From the NCBI GenBank assembly GCA_031254675.1, contig JAIRTV010000262.1:1-5257 (forward strand): 5,257 nt of DNA, written 5' to 3'. This document shows, one piece after another, positions 1 through 5,257 of the stretch. The position numbers and the translations under genes were made by a program. The first letter of the stretch is position 1. Each line of letters opens with the position of its first letter. The notes beneath the pieces were generated by a model. It saw nothing but the letters and a program-made list of their open reading frames with translations, ran no database searches and had not been told where the DNA came from. Source of the DNA: Planctomycetaceae bacterium (lineage in GTDB: Bacteria > Planctomycetota > Planctomycetia > Pirellulales > Thermoguttaceae).

Positions 1-2
1 TT

Positions 3-110
3 CACGGTGCTTTGATTCCATCGGCTTCAGTTGGTGGTGAAAATTCAATTAGTTGAAAAAGGGCGGTTTTTGACCGATTTTATGAGAGCTTGAAACCGTC
101 CCTTGCGGAA
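3..110 (+). pseudogene. Possible coding scraps in the same frame as the Hint remnant
   Basis: Read in the frame of the downstream Hint remnant, bases 3-53 give a 17-residue stretch (HGALIPSASVGGENSIS) ended by TGA at 54-56. Bases 57-110 then give KRAVFDRFYESLKPSLAE, ended by TAA at 111-113, with a further TAA at 120-122. The second piece has the look of real protein (mixed charged and aromatic residues, no low complexity). I recognise neither piece. They may be the worn upstream part of the protein that carried the Hint domain, or the tail of a gene lying to the left of the window. There is no start codon and the pieces are short, so chance cannot be excluded. Confidence 0.22.
61..102. repeat. 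Imperfect inverted repeat, weak terminator-like
   Basis: GGGCGGTTT (61-69) pairs with AAACCGTCCC (93-102) with one bulged base, leaving a loop of about 23 nt. A T-rich stretch (114-118) follows about 11 bases later. A competing short hairpin, CGGT/ACCG (64-67 with 73-76), uses the same left arm. The T-run is too far from the stem for a classic Rho-independent terminator. It may be a degenerate terminator of a gene left of the window, or fortuitous. Confidence 0.2.
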
Positions 111-122
111 TAATTTTTATAA

Positions 123-557
123 TTCACTATTACATCCAGCCTTCTTATTTTTACCGAACTTGGTAACAAGCAATGTTTCACTGCCGGAACACAAATTGTA
201 GTCAGAGCCAATTACAATGACGAATGTACCGGCGTAGAATACGTAACCGTTAATATTGAAGACATCAAAGTCGGAGATCTGGTCTATTCTTACGATACAA
301 TAACAGGTGAAGTCTCTCAAAAAGAAGTTACCGATACAATTGTCTGAACAAGTAATCACATCAATTATTTAACAATAATTGACGAAAACGGAAACGAACA
401 AATTCTCGAAACAACTGATTCACACCCATTCTGGATTGTAACGGATAATCCTGATTTAGACCGTGTAGCGCAAGAAATCGTTTCGGAAGACGGAACAATT
501 TTATATCGTGAAAATCTTGGCGTTACGGAACAAGCAGTCCCAATGGTCTCAGCAGAA
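123..557 (+). pseudogene. Decayed Hint (Hedgehog/intein) domain remnant
   Basis: One reading frame carries the hallmarks of a Hint domain of the type found near the C-terminus of polymorphic toxin, RHS-like and other large surface proteins. It has a block-A-like start with the nucleophile Cys (codon 174-176, CFTAGTQIVV), then the usual I-x-x-I-x-VGDLVYSYD segment (252-296). Further on is the block-B TxxH motif (T at 414, H at 423, in TTDSHPFWIV). In the family this fold performs self-cleavage next to the Cys. Here the frame is closed upstream by TAA at 120-122, has no start codon, is broken between the two motifs by TGA at 345-347, and ends at TGA 558-560. The second half of the domain, with the C-terminal residues needed for splicing or cleavage, is missing. 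The residue at the TGA could have been Arg, since CGA to TGA is one transition; that is inference. I judge it a non-functional fragment left by gene decay or partial transfer. What it was fused to cannot be read. Confidence 0.72.
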
Positions 558-868
558 TGAAAATAAGAGTATCGAAAATGACTGCCAGAATACCGAATTT
601 TGGAAACGACACAAGAACAATTCGGTTGAAAATAAGGATTGTTGAAACAATGATTTGATTAAAACATATCCTAACGTTCACAGGCTGGTTATTCATTTCG
701 GTAAACGATAATCCAATTCATGTCGGCAATTTGTGGTTCAAGCAGATTCTCAAACCGAATTGGGAATTGGATTTTGGAGCTTATCGTGTTTCACATCTTG
801 TTTTGCATTCCGGTTTGATTTATTTCGGTTCAAGTTTGTTTCGCAACACAAGCCAATCGGAAAAAATA

Positions 869-877
869 TGGTATAAT
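869..877 (+). promoter_or_regulatory. Extended -10 promoter-like box before the helicase
   Basis: TGGTATAAT is a perfect extended -10 (TG-N-TATAAT) preceded by an A-rich run. No good -35 hexamer stands 17 bases upstream, which is tolerated for extended -10 promoters of the main sigma factor. The predicted transcription start is about base 884, giving a leader of about 105 nt before the GTG at 989. A closely matching element stands at the same distance before the dehydrogenase gene, which raises confidence. Confidence 0.5.
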
Positions 878-879
878 AA

Positions 880-908
880 AATTGTCAACTTTCAGTTGGC
901 TAATTTTT
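880..908 (+). terminator. Small hairpin followed by T-run (terminator-like)
   Basis: GTCAACT (884-890) and AGTTGGC (894-900) form a 7-bp stem (one G-T pair) around a TTC loop. AATT at 880-883 can extend the stem against AATT at 902-905 past one bulged T, and the T-run at 904-908 follows. The shape suits a weak Rho-independent terminator for transcripts from the left. Its start coincides with the predicted transcription start of the helicase leader, so it might instead be an operator or a 5' hairpin. The T-run is partly inside the stem, which weakens the terminator reading. Confidence 0.35.
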
Positions 909-988
909 AACGCGGGAAATTTCCGTTTAAATATTACTAGTCTAATCTAATTTATTACTAATCAACAACATTTATTAGCGAGTTATTT

Positions 989-3241
989 GTGGATCACAAT
1001 ATACCGGATTATCTTCTCGAAAACTTAAACGAATCACAACAGGAAGCGGTACAATTTAAAGAAGGACCGCTTCTTGTTCTTGCCGGACCTGGCAGCGGGA
1101 AAACTCGTGTTGTAACACATCGTATTGCGGCATTACTGCATCAAGGAGTAGGAACATCTCAGATTGCGGCTCTTACGTTTACGAACAAAGCCGCCAACGA
1201 AATGAAAACCCGACTCGAATTTCTCATGCCAAACCGTTCCGTTTGGATCGGAACGTTTCATAAACTCGGTGCCTATTTGTTACGACGCTATGCCTCCATG
1301 TCCGGTATTCGGGAAAATTTCACTATCTATGATTCCGACGAAAGTCTCAATCTTATTAAAACAATTATCGCCAAAGACAAAGAAATATTACCGTTGAGTG
1401 TTACGCCACAACGTGTTGCCGCAACAATTAGTTGGGCAAAAAATAATATGGTGTTGCCGGAAAATTATACGCCAGACGAACAAAGTTTACTCAGTTGCAC
1501 CGTTGCAAAACTATATCCGCTTTATCGGGAAGAACTCCAACGTGCCAATGCGGTTGATTTTGACGATTTGTTGCTTCGTGTTGCGGATTTACTTCGTAAT
1601 AATCCCGAAATCCGAAAAATTTTAGATAATCGTTTTCGGTACATTTTAGTTGACGAATATCAAGACACGAACACCGTTCAATATTTTATTGCTAAAGCGT
1701 TGTCGATTGATCATCCCAATCTTGCCGTAACCGGTGACCCCGATCAATCCATTTACAGTTGGCGCGGCGCGAATATTATGAATATTCTCGATTTCGAAAA
1801 GGATTTTCCTAACGCCAAAATCATTCGCCTGGAACAAAATTACCGCAGTACCCCGCAAATTTTAGCTGTTGCCGATACCTTGATTGCGAACAATACTTAT
1901 CGCAAACAGAAAAAACTCATTGCAGAAAATCCATCCGGTATTCCGGTCAGATTAATTCGTTGCGCGAATCAACAGGAAGAAGCCGAAATAATTGCCAATG
2001 AAATTGCGGAAGAAATTCAAAACGGTAAACGAAAACCGAATGATTATGCAATTTTTTACCGAATGAACGCTTTATCACGAAATTTAGAACACGCATTGCG
2101 AAGTCGGAAAATTCCGTTTCAGTTAATACGCGGTCTCGAATTTTTCAATCGAAAAGAAGTAAAAGATATTTTGGCTTATTTGCGGGTTGTGTACAATCCG
2201 GCGGACACCATTTCTTTCGCACGAATTATCAATGAACCGGCTCGCGGAATCGGAAAAGCAACTCTCAAAAAATTAACCGATAAAGCAACACAATCAGGAT
2301 TGCCAACCGTCGAAGTCGCCCGCAATATCAATCATTTTTCCGGTATCGCCGCCAAAACAAAACGTAACGTAACAAATTTCATGGAAATGATTGATCATCT
2401 CACGGAAATTTCGGCGAAAGAATATCCGATTGAAACGTTAATTCAGACAGTGTTGCAGGAATCCGGCTATCGGGAACAATATCAACACGCCAAATCGGAA
2501 GAAGATCAAGAACGACTCGAAAATATCGAAGAACTTTTAACCGTTGCTCGCGAATTTGATACAAAAAAAAATCCCGTAACCGAGGAACGCGATTTGTTAT
2601 CCTCCAATCCATTGTCGGAATTTTTGGAACAAGCTGCGTTGATCAACGATGTGGACAATCTCGATAAAGATTCTGAACGTGTTGCCTTGATGACATTACA
2701 TGCGTCCAAAGGTCTTGAATTTCCGGTCGTTTATATTATTGCGATTGAGGAGAATATTTTACCGCACGAACGAGCAAACGACCAACTCCTACAAATCGAA
2801 GAAGAACGCCGATTGTTTTTCGTCGGTATCACACGGGCAAAAGAAGAACTTCGTCTTAGTCGTGCGGAACGCCGCGATTTTCGCGGTTTGGTGTCGTCAA
2901 CAATTTACAGTCGGTTTTTGGTGGAACTTTCGCACGAAACCAATATGACCCGATATAATTCGCCTGAACAATTTTTTGAAAGCGAAGATTTAGGTGATGG
3001 GATTCGTTTGGTACGCGAAATCAGTACGATAACCAACGATTCGGATATTGAGTACAATAACGATTCCGACGAATCGGAAAACGATGCGATTCACGAAGAA
3101 TACGACGAAGACGGTCAGCCCATTCGACGACGTTCCTCCAAAAAAACAAAAGCAATCAAAAAAATTTCCACAACACTTATGACTGCCGCCGAACTACAAC
3201 AACAGCAACAAATAAAAAATAAAACAAAAAAAAATGAATAG
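989..3241 (+). CDS. uvrD: UvrD/PcrA-type superfamily 1A ATP-dependent DNA helicase
   Basis: A 750-residue ATP-driven 3'-5' DNA helicase of the UvrD/PcrA/Rep family, cytoplasmic, expected in nucleotide excision or mismatch repair and in clearing proteins from DNA. The full motif set is present: Q-motif (LNESQQEAV, 13-21), Walker A AGPGSGKT (32-39), motif Ia TFTNKAANEM (63-72), TFH (89-91), Walker B VDEYQD (221-226), motif III GDPDQSIYSWRGA (249-261), motif IV QNYRST (283-288), motif V TLHASKGLEF (569-578) and motif VI EEERRLFFVGITRA with the arginine finger R616. The 2B insert shows FFNRKEVKD (385-393) and a GIGK loop (420-423). Length is normal. The GTG start is the only plausible one: the frame is closed by TAA at 959 and has no ATG between. 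The ribosome site is weak (AGCGAG, 977-982). The C-terminus is odd: after about residue 680 come an acidic stretch (684-709), a basic stretch (713-725) and five glutamines (737-741). The Tudor-like RNA-polymerase-binding domain of PcrA is not visible. UvrD, PcrA and Rep cannot be told apart here. Confidence 0.96.
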   Translation: MDHNIPDYLLENLNESQQEAVQFKEGPLLVLAGPGSGKTRVVTHRIAALLHQGVGTSQIAALTFTNKAANEMKTRLEFLMPNRSVWIGTFHKLGAYLLRRYASMSGIRENFTIYDSDESLNLIKTIIAKDKEILPLSVTPQRVAATISWAKNNMVLPENYTPDEQSLLSCTVAKLYPLYREELQRANAVDFDDLLLRVADLLRNNPEIRKILDNRFRYILVDEYQDTNTVQYFIAKALSIDHPNLAVTGDPDQSIYSWRGANIMNILDFEKDFPNAKIIRLEQNYRSTPQILAVADTLIANNTYRKQKKLIAENPSGIPVRLIRCANQQEEAEIIANEIAEEIQNGKRKPNDYAIFYRMNALSRNLEHALRSRKIPFQLIRGLEFFNRKEVKDILAYLRVVYNPADTISFARIINEPARGIGKATLKKLTDKATQSGLPTVEVARNINHFSGIAAKTKRNVTNFMEMIDHLTEISAKEYPIETLIQTVLQESGYREQYQHAKSEEDQERLENIEELLTVAREFDTKKNPVTEERDLLSSNPLSEFLEQAALINDVDNLDKDSERVALMTLHASKGLEFPVVYIIAIEENILPHERANDQLLQIEEERRLFFVGITRAKEELRLSRAERRDFRGLVSSTIYSRFLVELSHETNMTRYNSPEQFFESEDLGDGIRLVREISTITNDSDIEYNNDSDESENDAIHEEYDEDGQPIRRRSSKKTKAIKKISTTLMTAAELQQQQQIKNKTKKNE

Positions 3242-3331
3242 TCCAATACAATATATTCGAAACAAAAAAAATATTCTTTTGACCGCTTTTATTTTGTTTT
3301 TGTTATGATTCAGCGGTTACGCTCTTTGTAC

Positions 3332-3388
3332 TCGAAAAACTGTTGACGAAGTTAGGGAAAGAACAAAAAAACTATTACCGTTTTTCGA
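3332..3388. repeat. 9-bp perfect inverted repeat in the helicase-dehydrogenase spacer
   Basis: TCGAAAAAC (3332-3340) is the exact reverse complement of GTTTTTCGA (3380-3388), with 39 bases between. The right arm ends 31 bases before the putative -10 at 3419, so it overlaps or adjoins where a -35 region or activator site would lie. There is no T-run directly after it, so it is not a standard terminator. No clear terminator for the helicase gene is visible in the 3242-3331 stretch, which is only AT-rich. Confidence 0.3.
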
Positions 3389-3415
3389 ACCACTCTTTCG
3401 CAATCCGAAAAATTA

Positions 3416-3424
3416 TGGTACACT
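3416..3424 (+). promoter_or_regulatory. Extended -10 promoter-like box before the dehydrogenase
   Basis: TGGTACACT is an extended -10-like sequence with the TG-N element and T/A/T at the key first, second and last positions of the hexamer. A TTTCGC at 3396-3401 sits 17 bases upstream as a poor -35. The surrounding 24 bases (3401-3424) match 854-877 before the helicase at 20 positions. The predicted start of transcription is near 3431, giving a leader of about 109 nt before the ATG at 3540. It also places the alternative upstream TTG (3432) at or just after the transcript's 5' end, which argues against that start. Confidence 0.45.
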
Positions 3425-3539
3425 CTTTGTTTTGAATTTTCAAACGGTTGGAAACAGGAATAATTCCCAAAATCAGGAAAATTCATGTTCCAAAAAACAA
3501 AAAACTGTAACTTTTAGAAAAACAAGAACAATAATAGCG

Positions 3540-4505
3540 ATGACCTTACAAATAGTTATTCTTGACGGCGAAGCTCTCAATCCCGGCGATTTGAGTTGGA
3601 GCGATCTGGAACAGTTTGGAACACTTACCGTGTATCCGCGAACAAAACCAAACGAAGTAATTGCCCGCGCAAAAGATGCGGATATTGTTTTAACGAACAA
3701 AGTTGTTTTCGATCAAGAAGTTTTATCGCAACTTCCAAAATTGAAATATATCGGCATTTTCGCAACAGGTTATAATGTTGTCGATTTGGATGTTGCGCGA
3801 CAGCGTGGTATTCCGGTAACTAATATTCCGGGTTACGGAACCGAATCGGTTGCGCAATTGACTTGGACGCATCTTCTCAATCTGACGTTTCGGCTTAGCG
3901 ATCACGATGTGTCCGTAAAACATGGAGATTGGTCACGATGTTCAAATTTTTGTTATTGGAATCATTCGCTCACCGAGTTATTCGGTTTAACATTCGGATC
4001 AATCGGTTACGGGGCGATTGGGCGGCGTGTTGTTCAGATTGCGAATGCGTTTGGAATGAATGTACTGGTGTACACTCCCAGAGCCGAATCAAAAACAAAA
4101 GATCATTTCGTACAAATAGTCGATCTGGAAACACTGTTGAAACAAAGCGATGTTATTTCGTTACATTGTCCGCTGACATCGGAGAATCGAGGCATGATTA
4201 ACGCGAAAACAATTGCGTTGATGAAACCGACGGCGTTGTTACTGAATGTTTCGCGTGGTCTTTTGATTGAAGAGCAAGCACTTGCCAACGCCTTAAATTC
4301 CGGTCAACTAGCCGGCGCCGGACTTGATGTTCTCTCGGAGGAACCGCCTCTTCCGTCTAATCCGTTGCTGCACGCCCGTAACTGTTTTTTCACTCCACAC
4401 ATCGCCTGGGCAACTTTAGCCGCTCGAAAACGATTGCTTCAAATCGCCGTTGACAATCTCCGCTCCTTTTTGAACGGAAAAACCCAAAATGATGTAACAT
4501 CGTAA
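3540..4505 (+). CDS. D-2-hydroxyacid dehydrogenase (glycerate dehydrogenase/hydroxypyruvate reductase-like)
   Basis: A 321-residue NAD(P)-dependent oxidoreductase of the D-isomer 2-hydroxyacid dehydrogenase family, cytoplasmic, interconverting a 2-keto acid and its D-2-hydroxy acid. Hydroxypyruvate/glyoxylate to D-glycerate/glycolate is the likeliest pair, but substrate cannot be fixed from sequence. Seen: GYNVVD (77-82) in the substrate-binding half, the FCYW segment before the nucleotide domain, a Rossmann GYGAIG (156-161), catalytic Arg in NVSRG (R239), Glu in SEEPP (E268) and His in TPHIAW (H287). Length and all catalytic residues are normal. The ATG at 3540 is chosen because family similarity begins there (MTLQIVILDGE). 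A frame extension to TTG at 3432 would add 36 residues, rich in Asn, Gln, Lys and Thr, that resemble no family N-terminus. No clear ribosome site precedes the ATG, only an A-rich stretch. It lies 298 bases after the helicase and has its own promoter-like box and terminator-like hairpin, so it is probably transcribed alone. Confidence 0.95.
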   Translation: MTLQIVILDGEALNPGDLSWSDLEQFGTLTVYPRTKPNEVIARAKDADIVLTNKVVFDQEVLSQLPKLKYIGIFATGYNVVDLDVARQRGIPVTNIPGYGTESVAQLTWTHLLNLTFRLSDHDVSVKHGDWSRCSNFCYWNHSLTELFGLTFGSIGYGAIGRRVVQIANAFGMNVLVYTPRAESKTKDHFVQIVDLETLLKQSDVISLHCPLTSENRGMINAKTIALMKPTALLLNVSRGLLIEEQALANALNSGQLAGAGLDVLSEEPPLPSNPLLHARNCFFTPHIAWATLAARKRLLQIAVDNLRSFLNGKTQNDVTS

Positions 4506-4549
4506 TTTCGTCATGATATAACGGAAACAACAAGACGAAATATTTTTGT
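4505..4549 (+). terminator. Probable Rho-independent terminator after the dehydrogenase
   Basis: ATTTCGTC (4505-4512), beginning in the stop codon, is the exact reverse complement of GACGAAAT (4534-4541). The 8-bp stem encloses a 21-nt loop and is followed at once by TATTTTTGT. Position and T-run fit an intrinsic terminator. The stem is AT-rich and the loop long, so it may be inefficient. Confidence 0.5.
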
Positions 4550-4611
4550 ATCACTTGACAATTTTTTAACACAAAAAAAGTTTTTCAACCTTTTTAACAT
4601 TTTATCAATTT

Positions 4612-4617
4612 AGGAGA
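4612..4617 (+). promoter_or_regulatory. Shine-Dalgarno site of the S46 peptidase gene
   Basis: AGGAGA stands 8 bases before the ATG at 4626 and is the only strong ribosome binding site in the window. It fixes the start of the peptidase and shows that the host ribosome does use the anti-Shine-Dalgarno pairing, although the other two genes have little or none. Confidence 0.85.
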
Positions 4618-4625
4618 TTTTATCT

Positions 4626-5257
4626 ATGAAAGCACAATTTTCAACATTATTACAGTCAATATTTTTTGTTGCGTTATTTTTTAGTTGTATTCTGAATCCG
4701 GTTTATGCTGATGAAGGAATGTGGTTGTTTGAGCAACCGCCAACGCAACAGGTTCAAGAAAAGTACGGATTTGAATTGACGCCGGAATGGTTGCAACATG
4801 TTCAATGTTCGTCGATTCGTTTTGCTCGTCGTGGCAGTGCGTCGTTTGTTTCGTCGCAAGGACTCATTATGACAAACCATCACGTCGGAGCACGAAATTT
4901 GCACGAACTCAGTACGCCGGAAAATAATTTGCTCGAAAACGGTTTTTACGCCAAAACGTTTGCCGACGAATTACCGTGTAAGGGGCTTGAAATTTGGGTC
5001 CCGATTTCATCAGAAGATGTTACGGAAAAAGTCAACGCCGCTGTAACACCGAAGATGTCCGCCGAAGAAGCCCAAAAAACACGTAACACCGCTATTGCAA
5101 CAATTGAAAAAGAAGCGTCCAACACCGTGTCTGATAAGGCGAAACTTCGCTTTGAAGTTACAACATTATATCAAGGTGGAGTTTATCGACTTTATTGTTA
5201 TAAAATTTATAACGATATTCGGCTCGTTTGGGCGCCGGAACAAAATATTGCGGCATT
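4626..5257 (+). CDS. S46-family dipeptidyl-peptidase, N-terminal part (cut by window edge)
   Basis: The first 210 codons of a secreted serine peptidase of family S46 (DPP7/DPP11 type, clan PA), which removes dipeptides from the N-termini of peptides outside the cytoplasm. A signal peptide is clear: short basic start (K2), hydrophobic core (about 8-23) and a VYA cleavage site after A28. Mature protein would begin DEGMWLF, a family hallmark. It continues with YGFELTPEWL (47-56), SFVSSQGLIMTNHHVG (73-88), which contains the catalytic His (H86, second of the pair, by analogy with chymotrypsin-fold enzymes), a GFYAKT segment, and TLYQGGVYRLYCYK (about 179-192), all typical. Family members are about 700 residues long, so roughly two thirds, including the catalytic Asp and Ser, lie beyond the right edge. 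The start is set by the Shine-Dalgarno site. Cys, usual after HH in the characterised enzymes I recall, is Val here. The 120-base spacer before it holds a terminator-like hairpin and AT-rich sequence, so the gene probably has its own promoter, not confidently located. No frameshift or stop is seen. Confidence 0.93.
   Translation, partial: MKAQFSTLLQSIFFVALFFSCILNPVYADEGMWLFEQPPTQQVQEKYGFELTPEWLQHVQCSSIRFARRGSASFVSSQGLIMTNHHVGARNLHELSTPENNLLENGFYAKTFADELPCKGLEIWVPISSEDVTEKVNAAVTPKMSAEEAQKTRNTAIATIEKEASNTVSDKAKLRFEVTTLYQGGVYRLYCYKIYNDIRLVWAPEQNIAA

Larger units (their letters stand above)
659..910 (+). other. Unidentified 83-codon open stretch, probable remnant
   Basis: Between TGA (656-658) and TAA (908-910) one frame stays open for 83 codons, but it has no ATG and its first TTG lies well inside it. 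The translation looks protein-like: TGWLFISVNDNPIHVGNLWF near the start and a hydrophobic VSHLVLHSGLIYFGSSLF segment about three fifths along that could once have been a membrane helix. I do not recognise a family. The same frame is open again before the stop (512-655) and contains an ATG at 557, so a single nonsense change could have split a longer frame. The promoter-like box and hairpin that precede the helicase fall within its last 45 bases, which argues that at least this end is not coding today. It may be a gene fragment like the Hint remnant to its left, or a chance open frame. Confidence 0.25.

Noticed and set aside
345..347. TGA inside the Hint frame as recoding (Trp or selenocysteine) rather than decay
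   Set aside because: The three intact genes use TGG for Trp and contain no in-frame TGA. The Hint frame also has TAA stops upstream, no start codon and lacks its C-terminal half, so ordinary decay is simpler.
117..359. Minus-strand open frame of 80 codons
   Set aside because: It is antisense to the recognisable Hint frame. Its translation shows no family motif and no ribosome site was seen.
1398..1625. Plus-strand open frame inside the helicase gene in another frame
   Set aside because: It lies wholly within the conserved helicase coding sequence and its translation looks like a shadow. Other overlapping frames inside the helicase, dehydrogenase and peptidase genes were rejected on the same grounds.
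3286..3317. ACCGC/GCGGT hairpin as helicase terminator
   Set aside because: Only five pairs enclose a loop of about 27 bases and no T-run follows the right arm, so it is not credible as a terminator.
3432..3539. TTG start adding 36 residues to the dehydrogenase
   Set aside because: The extension is a low-complexity Asn/Gln/Lys/Thr-rich stretch with no family resemblance, family similarity starts at the ATG at 3540, and the promoter-like box would leave no leader for the TTG.
4555..4560. TTGACA as the -35 box of the peptidase promoter
   Set aside because: The hexamer is perfect but the positions 16-18 bases downstream (AAAGTT, AAGTTT, AGTTTT) do not resemble a -10. It is left as an observation only.
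1..5257. CRISPR array, tRNA, rRNA, insertion sequence or a defence/operon system
   Set aside because: I saw no regularly spaced repeats, no tRNA-like cloverleaf, no transposase motifs or terminal repeats. The three intact genes have unrelated functions with separate spacers.

Overview
This is a chromosomal window from a bacterium of moderate to low GC. The bacterial character shows in the gene set, in a Shine-Dalgarno site before the last gene, and in plain use of the standard code: all three intact genes use TGG for Trp and have no in-frame TGA. The taxonomic guess is a planctomycete or a relative in the PVC group. It rests on the Hint-cassette wording, the style of the S46 peptidase and weak or absent ribosome binding sites on two genes. 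This is inference from remembered family resemblance and is only moderately secure.

Layout, left to right. Bases 1-988 hold no intact gene. Bases 123-557 encode a recognisable but broken Hint (Hedgehog/intein-type) domain with its N-terminal Cys block and its TxxH block in one frame, split by a TGA and lacking a start. Scraps in the same frame lie further left (3-110). An unidentified 83-codon open stretch (659-910) follows. Near its end are an extended -10 promoter-like box (869-877) and a small hairpin (880-908). Bases 989-3241 encode a full-length UvrD/PcrA-type superfamily 1A DNA helicase with an unusual charged and glutamine-rich tail. A 298-base spacer follows, carrying an inverted repeat and a second promoter-like box (3416-3424) very similar to the first. 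Bases 3540-4505 encode a complete D-2-hydroxyacid dehydrogenase, followed by a terminator-like hairpin (4505-4549). Bases 4626-5257 are the secreted N-terminal part of an S46-family dipeptidyl-peptidase that runs off the right edge.

All three intact genes point the same way, but they are separated by spacers of 298 and 120 bases and have unrelated roles: DNA repair/replication, 2-hydroxyacid metabolism and extracytoplasmic peptide degradation. Nothing suggests they form one functional system. Each probably has its own transcription signals. The most notable regulatory observation is that the helicase and the dehydrogenase each have a matching 24-base promoter-like element about 117-121 bases before the start codon, implying leaders of about 105-109 nt.

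I did not find a convincing new biological system. The items most worth a second look are the decayed Hint cassette, the paired promoter elements and the tail of the helicase.
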